Shown here piece after piece: positions 6,889 through 15,503 of a stretch of 36,603 nucleotides of DNA (position 1 is its first letter; every line of letters starts with the position of its first letter). Location of the stretch: assembly GCA_016292775.1 (NCBI GenBank), contig JAEDFN010000016.1:1-36603 (forward strand). The letters are read 5' to 3'. Source of the stretch: Paludibacteraceae bacterium. Lineage in GTDB: Bacteria; Bacteroidota; Bacteroidia; Bacteroidales; Paludibacteraceae. A program made the translations under genes and the position numbers. The notes under the pieces are model-generated. The model was not told the origin of the DNA and made no database searches. It saw only the letters and a list, made by a program, of their open reading frames with translations.

Positions 6889-9800
6889 ATGAAACACTTT
6901 AAATTGTACAATAACATTGGAGGATGGGTAGCTTTTATAGTGGCAGCAATCACCTATTTGCTTACCATTGAGCCTACTGCCTCTTTTTGGGATTGCGGAG
7001 AATTTATTGCATCTGCATCGAAATTGGAAGTTGGGCATCCACCGGGGGCACCGTTTTTTATCTTAACAGGACGCATCTTTGCTCTTTTTGCTTCCGACCC
7101 TACACAAATTGCGGCGTGTATCAACTCCATGTCAGCTATTTTCAGCGCCCTTACAATATTATTCCTATTTTGGACGATAACCCATATCGTACGCAAAATA
7201 GTATGTAATAAAGAGGGTGAAATGACTGTTGCACAAGGAATTGCTACATTAGGTGCAGGTATGGTAGGTGCTTTGGCATACACCTTCTCCGATACATTCT
7301 GGTTTTCCGCTGTAGAAGGTGAGGTATATGCATACTCATCATTCTTCACTGCTATTGTATTTTGGTGCATACTAAAATGGGAAGACTCTCGAGAGCAATC
7401 TTCCGCCACAAGATGGATAATACTTATAGCGTATCTAATGGGATTAAGTATTGGAGTACACTTACTTAACTTATTAACAATACCGGCTTTAGTACTCGTT
7501 TACTATTTTGCATCTTTCAAAACCACATCAAAGAATACCATAATTGCCCTATTAATATCTGTAATAATATTGGGAGCCGTGCTTTATGGCATGATTCCGG
7601 GATTTGTAGAAGTTGCATCTTGGTTTGAATTATTCTTTGTAAATGTATGCGGATTGAGCTTTAATTCAGGTTTACTTATATATGTAATAAGCACATTACT
7701 CATCTTGGTATGGGCAATATATGCAACACATAAAACTGAATTTGGGGGCAGTAAAAAATTAGCGGCAATAGCATTCACAGCTGCCATTTTAGTGGTAGGT
7801 ATACCATTTATCGGTAGCGGTGCATTAAGTATAATTATAGGTTTTGCTATATTGGCCGCCATATTGGCACTACTCTTACACTTAAAAGAAAAAGTAAACT
7901 ATAAGTGGCTCAATACAATAGTACTATGTGTAACTGTAATGCTGATTGGATATTCATCTTACACAATAATAGTAGTAAGATCTATGGCAAATACGCCTAT
8001 GGATCAAAACTCTCCGGAAGATGTATTCTCATTACAAAGTTACTTGAATCGTGAGCAATATGGAGATAGACCGCTCTTCTACGGACCTATGTATTCTGCA
8101 CCGGAAAAACTTGAGATACAAGGCAATATATGCGTTCCGATACCTCGCTATTCTAATACTCTTTGGAAGCAAAAAGAGAAAGAATCGGCTGATGAGAAAG
8201 ATGTATATATAAGCAAAGGAAAACGCCAAGTAGGCTACGTGATGGACCCAAAATTCAACATGCTTTTCCCGAGAATGTACTCTTCAAACCCTTCTCACAT
8301 TGTAGAATATGAAAATTGGGCTAATGTAAAAGGCAAAAAAATTCTTACTGACCGTTGCGGTCGCAAAGAAAACATTACAATGCCTACATTTGGAGAAAAC
8401 CTCAAATTCTTCTTCTCTTATCAAGTGAATTTCATGTATTGGAGATACTTTATGTGGAATTTCTCCGGCAGACAAAACGACATGCAATGCCATGGTGAAT
8501 TGGATAAAGGAAACTGGATATCAGGAATACCATTTATAGACAACGCTCGCCTCGGCGATCAAGATTTAATGCCGGATACATTAAAGAATAATAAAGGGCA
8601 CAACAGATATTTCATGCTTCCATTGTTATTAGGATTATTAGGTATAGCATGGCAATTAATGAACAAGCGTCGCGGAAAAGAGCAATTCTGGATTGTGTTC
8701 ACTTTATTTATCATGACGGGAATTGCCATCGTAGTATATTTAAATCAAACACCATTGCAACCGCGTGAACGTGACTACGCATACGCCGGTTCTTTCTACG
8801 CATTCTCTATATGGATAGGAATCGGAGTGATGTTCCTTTTCGAAATATTAGGAAAATTCACACCAAAAACATTATCTGCAATAGTAGCATTCTTATTATC
8901 AATGGGAGTACCTGTATTAATGGCACAACAGAACTGGGATGACCACGACAGATCAAACCGCACACTTGCCCGCGATATGGGATGGAACTATCTCAACAGT
9001 TGCGAAGAAAATGCTATCCTCTTCTCAAACGGAGATAACGACACATTCCCTCTTTGGTACAATCAAGAAGTGGAAGAGAATCGTACAGACGTAAGGGTTT
9101 GTAACCTCAGTTACTTAAATACGGATTGGTATATTGACCAGATGAAACGCGAAGCTTACGAATCGGCACCACTCCCTATCAGCTGGGATAGAAAAGATTA
9201 TATCGAAGGCAATTTGGATGTATGCAGAGTGAACGACAACAAACAAGCGGTACCGCTTCGTGGCGCACTTAAGATTTTAAGATCTAAATACATTGACGAA
9301 AACGGTATAGGAACTTTTGTAAGTAATAAACTAACTCTTGATATTGATAAAGAACAAGTATTGACAACAAAAACGGTAAGAGATGCCGACACATTAAATA
9401 TTGCCGATAATATGAATATATCATTATCACGATCAATAACAAAAGCGCAAATAATGTTCCTTGAAATGCTTGCTTCAAACAATTGGGAGAGACCTATGTA
9501 TGTTTGTGCAACGGTAGGAAGCGAATACTACCCTGCTATACAGCAATATTTACAACTCGAAGGACTTGCCTATCGTATTGTACCTACTAATCATAACCGA
9601 CAAACTGTCAACACCGAAAAGATGTACGACAACATGATGAATAAATTCTTGTGGGGAAATGTAAATGACCCTAAAGTATATCTCGATGAACAACATATTC
9701 GCATGTGCCGCACATTGAGAATGATGTTCGTACAATTGGCAGAATCATTAGTGGCGGAAAATCAAAACGAAAAAGCATTAAATGTTCTTGCAAAATCAGA

Positions 9801-10119
9801 AGAAGTATTGCCATATTCTTGCGTTCCTTACGACTATAGTTGCGCTTCAATAGCGAAACTATATTATCAATTGGGTGAGAAAGAGCATGCTAAAGACATT
9901 TTCAATGCACTCTTTGACGATTGCGAACAACGTATCAATTGGGTATCAAAATTAACACCAAAACAAAGAAAAGCAATATCAAATGAAAATGGAATAGGTA
10001 ATGCCCTCGGTATTGTTCAAACAATATTCTACGATATGCAAAATACCGACAAAGAAATAGCAGATGAAGCAAGACAACTTTTCGATTTAGGTATATCATA
10101 TTATAAAGAAGGTAGATAA
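6889..10119 (+). CDS. DUF2723 (TMEM260-type) polytopic membrane glycosyltransferase with C-terminal repeat region
   Basis: A 1076-aa membrane protein. The N-terminal region holds the DUF2723 signature: an acidic FWDCGE loop (residues 33-38) after the first helix, followed by GHPPGAPFF (about 49-57), and about a dozen membrane helices up to residue 340 and again at about 575-680. The loop acids resemble the catalytic aspartates of GT-C fold transferases. Human TMEM260, which shares this domain, is a protein O-mannosyltransferase, and general protein O-glycosylation is established in Bacteroides. Extracytoplasmic glycosylation is therefore the best guess. The C-terminal third is soluble, and about 955-1035 looks like TPR-type helical repeats. 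The stop overlaps the start of the deacetylase gene (TAATG). Confidence 0.85.
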   Translation: MKHFKLYNNIGGWVAFIVAAITYLLTIEPTASFWDCGEFIASASKLEVGHPPGAPFFILTGRIFALFASDPTQIAACINSMSAIFSALTILFLFWTITHIVRKIVCNKEGEMTVAQGIATLGAGMVGALAYTFSDTFWFSAVEGEVYAYSSFFTAIVFWCILKWEDSREQSSATRWIILIAYLMGLSIGVHLLNLLTIPALVLVYYFASFKTTSKNTIIALLISVIILGAVLYGMIPGFVEVASWFELFFVNVCGLSFNSGLLIYVISTLLILVWAIYATHKTEFGGSKKLAAIAFTAAILVVGIPFIGSGALSIIIGFAILAAILALLLHLKEKVNYKWLNTIVLCVTVMLIGYSSYTIIVVRSMANTPMDQNSPEDVFSLQSYLNREQYGDRPLFYGPMYSAPEKLEIQGNICVPIPRYSNTLWKQKEKESADEKDVYISKGKRQVGYVMDPKFNMLFPRMYSSNPSHIVEYENWANVKGKKILTDRCGRKENITMPTFGENLKFFFSYQVNFMYWRYFMWNFSGRQNDMQCHGELDKGNWISGIPFIDNARLGDQDLMPDTLKNNKGHNRYFMLPLLLGLLGIAWQLMNKRRGKEQFWIVFTLFIMTGIAIVVYLNQTPLQPRERDYAYAGSFYAFSIWIGIGVMFLFEILGKFTPKTLSAIVAFLLSMGVPVLMAQQNWDDHDRSNRTLARDMGWNYLNSCEENAILFSNGDNDTFPLWYNQEVEENRTDVRVCNLSYLNTDWYIDQMKREAYESAPLPISWDRKDYIEGNLDVCRVNDNKQAVPLRGALKILRSKYIDENGIGTFVSNKLTLDIDKEQVLTTKTVRDADTLNIADNMNISLSRSITKAQIMFLEMLASNNWERPMYVCATVGSEYYPAIQQYLQLEGLAYRIVPTNHNRQTVNTEKMYDNMMNKFLWGNVNDPKVYLDEQHIRMCRTLRMMFVQLAESLVAENQNEKALNVLAKSEEVLPYSCVPYDYSCASIAKLYYQLGEKEHAKDIFNALFDDCEQRINWVSKLTPKQRKAISNENGIGNALGIVQTIFYDMQNTDKEIADEARQLFDLGISYYKEGR

Positions 10120-10739
10120 TGAAATCATTATATCAACCTAATTGGCTTATCAGATTTTTAATTCCCGGCAAGTACAGGCTTAAAATATCTGATAAGCCAA
10201 TTGTTTATTTAACATTTGATGACGGGCCAACAACAGAATGTACGGAAAAGATATTGGAAATATTAGCTACGCACGATGTAAAAGCTACATTTTTTTGCGT
10301 AGGAGAGAATGCACGAAAGCATCCGGAATTGATAAAAAAAATTATTGAAGGCGGGCACAATATCGGAAATCATACTATGCACCATAAAAACGGCTTTAAA
10401 ACAGGGATACAAAAATATGTAAACGAAGTACTTCAAGCTTCAGAATATATTCCAAGCAAATTATTTCGCCCTCCATACGGGAAGTGCAATATTTTTCAGA
10501 ATCTGAAGTTAAGGAATTTGGGATATAAAATAATCCAATGGGACGTAATTGCTTATGATTGGGATAAAAAACGCACTCCTCATGATGTATTGTCGATAAT
10601 AGAAAAATATGTTCGAAACGGCTCTATCATTGTATTACACGACTCAGTCAAAGCCTCCGACCGCACATTACCTATATTATCAACACTAATAATATCCTTA
10701 AAAAGCAGAGGTTTCGAAATAAAAACGATAATTTCATGA
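10119..10739 (+). CDS. Polysaccharide deacetylase (NodB domain, CE4)
   Basis: A 206-aa, single-domain carbohydrate esterase family 4 protein. The motifs are intact: TFDDGP (Asp34 base, Asp35 metal ligand), NHTMHH (His85 and His89 as metal ligands), RPPYG (117-121), WD (141-142) and LHDS (His174). The family removes N-acetyl groups from glycans such as peptidoglycan or exopolysaccharide. There is no clear signal peptide or membrane helix, so its compartment is uncertain. Translational coupling to the DUF2723 gene suggests both act on the same glycan or glycoconjugate pathway. It is distinct from the second deacetylase at 22918-23589. Confidence 0.9.
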   Translation: MKSLYQPNWLIRFLIPGKYRLKISDKPIVYLTFDDGPTTECTEKILEILATHDVKATFFCVGENARKHPELIKKIIEGGHNIGNHTMHHKNGFKTGIQKYVNEVLQASEYIPSKLFRPPYGKCNIFQNLKLRNLGYKIIQWDVIAYDWDKKRTPHDVLSIIEKYVRNGSIIVLHDSVKASDRTLPILSTLIISLKSRGFEIKTIIS

Positions 10740-10780
10740 AAATTTATCTTGCAAACAGAAAAAAATCAAAATAAAAAACG

Positions 10781-10788
10781 TACCTTTG
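10781..10788 (+). promoter_or_regulatory. -7 box upstream of hisG-pgk
   Basis: TACCTTTG, a perfect -7 box, 25 bases before the hisG-like ATG. A TTG at 10749-10751 is 29 bases away, too far for the usual spacing. Probably drives both hisG and pgk. Confidence 0.6.
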
Positions 10789-10813
10789 TAAGAAATTAAA
10801 TAAATAGTGGAAT

Positions 10814-11668
10814 ATGTTACGAATAGCTGTAAACAATCAAAGTATATCTTGGCATGATTTACACACTTTATTAAGTGAAGCCAATATAAAATTTCCTTAT
10901 AACAGCAATAATATCGTTATAAAATCGAACAATTTTCCGGCAGAATTAGTTAATGTTGACGACAATTCCATACCGGAAATAGTATACAAAGGCATTGCAG
11001 ATATAGGCTTTTGTATGGAGCACGTTCTTACAAATTTCGGGATAACAAAATTTGCAGAATATAAAAAAATAGGAATTAATAAATGTAACTTGTCGCTTAT
11101 CATTCCACAAAGCACTAATTACAAAAACATTGAGTGGTTTAATAACAAAACCATAGCCACTCCATATCCTGAATTGCTCACTACATTATTAAAAAAGAAC
11201 AATGTAAAAGCCCATCTTTTAAGATTACAAAAAAACATCTTTAAATCAGTAACATTAGGTCTTGTAGACGCAGCTTTCGATTGCATATATACAGGCACAT
11301 CATTATTAAACGAGCAGTTAAAAGAGGTAGAAACTCTTTATACTACCGAGACCGTAATGATAACCGGCACTACCATATCACCACAGAACAATATATTACT
11401 TGAAGAGTTTAATACGAGAATCAATGCTCACATACATGCAAGAGGGAAAAAAATGGTATCTTTTTCAATTCCAAATTCATCACTTGACAATCTCACCGAA
11501 ATACTTTCTCGTGTAGGTACCGTGCCTAAAGTAATTAGCGCTATAGCAACCGACAAAGCTTATTTATGTGCTATTTTAGATGAAACAATACTTTGGGATA
11601 TAACAGAGAAACTCAAAATATTAGGAGTAGAAAACATTGTGGTAACTCCTATCAACTATATAATATAA
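10814..11668 (+). CDS. hisG: Divergent ATP phosphoribosyltransferase (HisG, long form)
   Basis: A homologue of HisG, which joins ATP and PRPP in the first step of histidine synthesis. At 284 aa it is the long form with a C-terminal ACT-like regulatory domain (about residues 210-284, KKMVSFSIPN... to VENIVVTPI). The fold is supported by PEIVYKGIADIG (54-65), IATPYPELL (114-122) and the PRPP-loop segment DAAFDCIYTGTSL (152-164; usual form ends STGATL). Two normally conserved sites are altered. The N-terminal KSGRL-like loop reads NNQSIS (7-12), and the GSVE...AP stretch before the PRPP loop reads KNIF...SV (140-146). It lacks his-operon neighbours and lies 24 bases before pgk. It may be a weak enzyme, a regulatory paralogue or simply divergent; another hisG elsewhere would decide. 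Confidence 0.8.
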   Translation: MLRIAVNNQSISWHDLHTLLSEANIKFPYNSNNIVIKSNNFPAELVNVDDNSIPEIVYKGIADIGFCMEHVLTNFGITKFAEYKKIGINKCNLSLIIPQSTNYKNIEWFNNKTIATPYPELLTTLLKKNNVKAHLLRLQKNIFKSVTLGLVDAAFDCIYTGTSLLNEQLKEVETLYTTETVMITGTTISPQNNILLEEFNTRINAHIHARGKKMVSFSIPNSSLDNLTEILSRVGTVPKVISAIATDKAYLCAILDETILWDITEKLKILGVENIVVTPINYII

Positions 11669-11692
11669 ACCAACAAAAAATAATCAAATAAT

Positions 11693-12952
11693 ATGCAGAC
11701 AATTGACAATTTTAATTTTGCCGGAAAAAAGGCATTCGTACGTGTAGATTTTAACGTACCAGTAGATGAAAATTTTGCTATTACTGACGATACTCGAATC
11801 AGAGCAGCTATGCCAACGCTCAAAAAAATATTAAACGACGGAGGCAGTTTGATAATAGCATCACATATGGGAAGACCGAAAAAAAATCCTGATGAAAAAT
11901 ATTCATTAAAACATATCGTAGCACGCGTAAGTGAGCTTTTGGGAACTGAAGTAAAATTTGTTGCCGACTGCAACAAAGCAGACGCAGAATGCTCTAATTT
12001 AAAACCGGGAGAAGCCCTACTTCTTGAGAATCTCCGTTTCTATGCAGAGGAAGAGGGCAAACCAAGAGGATTGGCAGAAGATGCAACCGATGAAGAGAAA
12101 TCAGCTGCTAAAAAAGCCATTAAAGCTTCACAAAAAGAATTTGCAAAACACTTGGCATCGTATGCCGACTGCTACGTAAATGATGCTTTTGGTACCGCAC
12201 ATAGAGCTCACGCTTCCACAGCTTTGATAGCCGACTATTTCGACTCCAACAACAAGATGTTCGGTTATTTGATGAACAAAGAAGTAACTGCAGTAGAGAA
12301 AGTTATGGCACAAACCGTACGTCCTTTCACTGCTATCATGGGTGGCTCTAAAGTATCTTCCAAAATCGATATTATTGAAAACTTACTTACAAAAGTAGAC
12401 AACTTAATTATCGCCGGAGGAATGACATACACCTTTGTAAAAGCACAAGGTGGCAAAATTGGAAACTCAATTTGTGAAGACGACAAATTGGATTTGGCTT
12501 TAGAACTCATGGAAAAAGCTAAAAATAATAACGTGAACCTTGTACTCGCTGTAGATGCAAAAATAGCTGATAAATTCGACAATAATGCAAATACGGATTT
12601 CGTAAATGTTAATGAAATTCCTGACGGATGGGAAGGTCTTGATATCGGTCCGAAATCACAAGAGTTATTTGCAGATGTAATAAGAAACTCAAAAACTATA
12701 CTTTGGAACGGACCTACAGGAGTATTTGAGTTCGACAACTTTATCCACGGATCTCTTGCTGTAGCAAAAGCCATTGTAGAAGCCACAGAAAAAGGTGCTT
12801 ATTCTCTAATCGGAGGTGGCGACTCTGTAGCATGTATAAATAAATTCGGCTTGGCAGACAAAGTAAGCTATGTATCTACAGGCGGTGGTGCACTCCTTGA
12901 AGCAATAGAAGGCAAAACTCTTCCGGGTATTGCTGCTATCAAAGGCGAATAA
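11693..12952 (+). CDS. pgk: Phosphoglycerate kinase
   Basis: The glycolytic enzyme transferring phosphate from 1,3-bisphosphoglycerate to ADP. At 419 aa it is about 25 residues longer than the E. coli enzyme because of a charged insertion at about residues 120-148 (rich in Glu, Lys and Ala), which I associate with Bacteroidales. Motifs: FVRVDFNVP (15-23), SHMGRP (57-62), FGTAHRAHAS (166-175, substrate-binding His/Arg), and the nucleotide-binding GGGDSVA and STGGGA near the C-terminus. It follows the hisG-like gene by 24 bases and ends in a hairpin terminator. Confidence 0.97.
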   Translation: MQTIDNFNFAGKKAFVRVDFNVPVDENFAITDDTRIRAAMPTLKKILNDGGSLIIASHMGRPKKNPDEKYSLKHIVARVSELLGTEVKFVADCNKADAECSNLKPGEALLLENLRFYAEEEGKPRGLAEDATDEEKSAAKKAIKASQKEFAKHLASYADCYVNDAFGTAHRAHASTALIADYFDSNNKMFGYLMNKEVTAVEKVMAQTVRPFTAIMGGSKVSSKIDIIENLLTKVDNLIIAGGMTYTFVKAQGGKIGNSICEDDKLDLALELMEKAKNNNVNLVLAVDAKIADKFDNNANTDFVNVNEIPDGWEGLDIGPKSQELFADVIRNSKTILWNGPTGVFEFDNFIHGSLAVAKAIVEATEKGAYSLIGGGDSVACINKFGLADKVSYVSTGGGALLEAIEGKTLPGIAAIKGE

Positions 12953-12980
12953 TATTAATTATATGCAATATTATCATTAT

Positions 12981-13020
12981 AGGAATTGGATTTTCAACAT
13001 CCAATTCCTTTTTCTTTTTC
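12981..13020 (+). terminator. Rho-independent terminator of pgk
   Basis: An 11-bp stem (12981-12991 with 12999-13009), a 7-base loop, followed by a T-rich tract (TTTTTCTTTTTC), 28 bases after the pgk stop. Confidence 0.88.
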
Positions 13021-13256
13021 TGTTAACTATCAGAAGATTATTAATCATTATAAAGTTCAAAAATTATATTTAGGACAATAATCCATTTTATCAGCAAGTC
13101 TAATTGCATGTCAATTTTCCCTCAAAAAGGCATTCAATGAAATCTAATTCTTCGATAATAGGCAACCTTACACACTCCCGGTTTTAAATCATATCACCAC
13201 TACTGACGCTACGTATTCTATCACAGACAACCTTACACCCATTAGTGCAAAAAGTG
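13021..13256. other. Non-coding stretch upstream of htpG with an imperfect 23-base direct repeat
   Basis: Part of a 392-base gap. No open frame longer than about 22 codons with a plausible start is visible. Two copies of a 23-base unit, 13152-13174 and 13216-13238, share 19 positions including the identical 11-mer CAACCTTACAC, at a period of 64 bases; flanks are not similar. No RNA family recognised. Confidence 0.5.
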
Positions 13257-13297
13257 TGACAAAGTGTCAGAAAATACAATATGGCACTATTTTTGAT
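13257..13297 (+). promoter_or_regulatory. htpG promoter region: palindrome plus overlapping sigma-54-like / -7 element
   Basis: A perfect palindrome TGACA-AAG-TGTCA at 13257-13269 is followed after 12 bases by TGGCAC-N5-TTGA (13282-13296). That has the spacing of a sigma-54 -24/-12 promoter (GG and G separated by exactly 10 bases), though the -12 reads GA rather than GC. The same bases contain TATTTTTG (13288-13295), a perfect TAnnTTTG -7 box of the primary sigma factor. In that reading the palindrome lies at the -33 position and would be an operator or activator site. Both readings fit a leader of 35-45 bases to the ATG at 13345. Confidence 0.55.
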
Positions 13298-13344
13298 AAA
13301 GAAAAGAGTGAATATAATAATAGACAATTAAAACAAACAAAAAT

Positions 13345-15402
13345 ATGGCAAAAGGTACTATTGGGGTAACAACAAACAATATCTTCCCCGTAATAAAAAA
13401 ATTTTTATATAGTGATCACGAGATATTCCTTCGTGAATTGGTATCAAACGCAGTAGATGCTACACAAAAATTAAAGACCTTATCTTCTGTCGGAGACTTT
13501 AAAGGCGAGATGGGAGATTGCACGGTAGAAGTATCATTGAACAAAGAAGCCGGCACACTTACAATAAGTGATAAAGGTATAGGTATGACTGCAGAAGAGA
13601 TTGAAAAATACATCAATCAAATAGCATTCTCCGGTGCCACTGAATTTCTTGACAAATATAAAAATGATGCAAATGCCATCATTGGTCATTTCGGATTAGG
13701 ATTCTACTCTGCCTTTATGGTATCAAAACAGGTAGAGATAATAACAAAATCTTATCAAGAAGGGGCACCTGCACAACATTGGACTTGTGATGGATCTCCG
13801 GAATTTACCCTTGAAGAGTGTGAAAAAGCAGAACGCGGTACAGACATCATCCTTCATATTGACGACGAAAACAAAGAATTTTTGGAGGAATCACGTATCG
13901 AAACTCTACTGAATAAATATTGTAAATTCTTACCTGTAGAGATTGCTTTCGGGTATAAAAAAGAGTGGAAGGATGGTAAAGAGGTAGAAACTTCCGAGAA
14001 GAACATCATTAACAACACAACGCCGGCATGGACACGCCGACCTGCAGACCTCACCGATGAGGACTATATGAAGTTCTACCACGAGTTATATCCTTATGCC
14101 GAGGACCCTCTATTCCATATTCATTTAAATGTAGACTATCCGTTTAACTTAACAGGTATTCTATATTTCCCTCGCTTGAAAGAGAACATCCATATAGAGA
14201 GAAATAAAATTCAATTGTATTGCAACCAAGTATTTGTTACCGACTCTGTTGATGGTATTGTACCTGAATATTTAACTTTGCTACATGGTGTTTTAGACTC
14301 TCCTGATATCCCATTGAATGTTAGCCGTTCTTATTTACAAGCGGACTCTAACGTAAAGAAGATTTCAAACCATATCACTAAAAAAGTAGCTGACAGGCTC
14401 TTTGAGATATTTAAAAACGACCGTGCTCAATTTGAAGAAAAATGGGATGCGCTGAAAATCTTCATCGTATTCGGAATGCTTACAGATGAGAAATTCTATG
14501 AAAAAGCAAAAGACTTTGCTCTTTTAAAGAATATCGATGGTAAATACTTCACTTTTGAAGAATATAAAGAACTTATAAAAGGTGAGCAAACCGACAAGGA
14601 TGGCAATTTGATTTGCTTATATGCTCACAATATAGAAGAGCAACACTCTTATATTGAAGCTGCAAGAGCAAAAGGATATGATGTGTTACTCCTTGACGGA
14701 CAACTTGACTCTCATTGGATTGGACAATTTGAACAGAAGAATGAGAAAACAAAATTCGTACGTGTAGATAGTGATGTAGTAAGCAAACTTATTGCAAAAT
14801 CCGACACTCCCGAAGTAGAGTTAGACAATACACAAAAGAATGCGTTAACTACCCTCTTCCATGCAGCTATTCCAAAAATGGAAAAAACCGAATTCATTGT
14901 AAGTGTAGAAGCATTAGGAGAAGAGAGTCTGCCAATCCTCGTTACACAAAACGAATTCATGCGCCGTATGAAAGAGATGTCCAAAAACGGAGGAAACCCG
15001 ATGATGAGTTTCTATGGCGAAATGCCGGACTCATATTCATTAGTTCTCAACTCTTCACATCGTTTGATAAAAGAGGTACTCGACGCAGAAGAAAAAGAGT
15101 GTGCTTCTGCAATAGCTCCGATAGCAGAGGAAATCAAGAATCTTGACCACAGAAAATTGGAACTTAAGAAATCACATAAAGACAAAAAAGAGGATGAAAT
15201 ACCAAGCGCAGAAAAAGAAGAATTGGAAACTATTGATAAACAGTTAAGTGACCTTGGTGACAAACGTAACGGAATATATAGTGATTTTGCTACGAAGAAC
15301 CCTAAAGTAAAACAACTTATTGACCTTGCTTTGCTTGCCAACAATATATTAAAAGGAAAAGACTTGGCTGAATTTGTAAAAAGAAGTGTAAATCTATTGT
15401 GA
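13345..15402 (+). CDS. htpG: Molecular chaperone HtpG (Hsp90)
   Basis: The bacterial Hsp90, an ATP-dependent cytosolic chaperone dimer, 685 aa. The N-terminal GHKL ATPase motifs are complete: ELVSNAVDA (31-39, with the ATP-contacting Glu/Asn), DKGIGM (about 75-80) and GHFGLGFYSAFMVS (about 113-126, the ATP lid). The middle domain contains the NVSRSYLQ segment with the catalytic-loop Arg (about residue 330). A charged segment rich in Lys/Glu (about 590-640) precedes the C-terminal dimerisation region. The gene stands alone between terminators, and its upstream region suggests dedicated stress regulation. Confidence 0.96.
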   Translation: MAKGTIGVTTNNIFPVIKKFLYSDHEIFLRELVSNAVDATQKLKTLSSVGDFKGEMGDCTVEVSLNKEAGTLTISDKGIGMTAEEIEKYINQIAFSGATEFLDKYKNDANAIIGHFGLGFYSAFMVSKQVEIITKSYQEGAPAQHWTCDGSPEFTLEECEKAERGTDIILHIDDENKEFLEESRIETLLNKYCKFLPVEIAFGYKKEWKDGKEVETSEKNIINNTTPAWTRRPADLTDEDYMKFYHELYPYAEDPLFHIHLNVDYPFNLTGILYFPRLKENIHIERNKIQLYCNQVFVTDSVDGIVPEYLTLLHGVLDSPDIPLNVSRSYLQADSNVKKISNHITKKVADRLFEIFKNDRAQFEEKWDALKIFIVFGMLTDEKFYEKAKDFALLKNIDGKYFTFEEYKELIKGEQTDKDGNLICLYAHNIEEQHSYIEAARAKGYDVLLLDGQLDSHWIGQFEQKNEKTKFVRVDSDVVSKLIAKSDTPEVELDNTQKNALTTLFHAAIPKMEKTEFIVSVEALGEESLPILVTQNEFMRRMKEMSKNGGNPMMSFYGEMPDSYSLVLNSSHRLIKEVLDAEEKECASAIAPIAEEIKNLDHRKLELKKSHKDKKEDEIPSAEKEELETIDKQLSDLGDKRNGIYSDFATKNPKVKQLIDLALLANNILKGKDLAEFVKRSVNLL

Positions 15403-15449
15403 TTAAATAATTTGGATACAAAATAAAATCTATAATCAAATAAAAAAGA

Positions 15450-15483
15450 AGGGGTGATTGCTAAAAAAACGGCAATCACCCCT
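15450..15483. terminator. Bidirectional terminator between htpG and the biosynthetic block
   Basis: A 12-bp stem (15450-15461 with 15472-15483, GGGGTGATTGC core) with a 10-base A-rich loop. The minus-strand side runs into a T-rich tract (TTCTTTTTTA), making it a good terminator for the long minus-strand operon; it also closes htpG. Confidence 0.88.
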
Positions 15484-15503
15484 ATTTAATTTAGAATTCT
15501 ACA

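Noticed and set aside
6954..7409. Antisense open frame of 151 codons in the DUF2723 gene
   Set aside because: Fully contained in the conserved N-terminal signature region of the sense gene, with no supporting motif or promoter.
12265..12786. Long open frame antisense to pgk (173 codons)
   Set aside because: Lies wholly inside the unmistakable pgk coding sequence; composition is a Ser/Phe/Ile-rich mirror of pgk codons and no domain is visible.
15012..15479. Antisense open frame of 155 codons over the 3' end of htpG
   Set aside because: Overlaps the HtpG C-terminal domain, reads Ser/Phe/Leu-rich as expected for the reverse of Lys/Glu-rich codons, and runs through the terminator hairpin.
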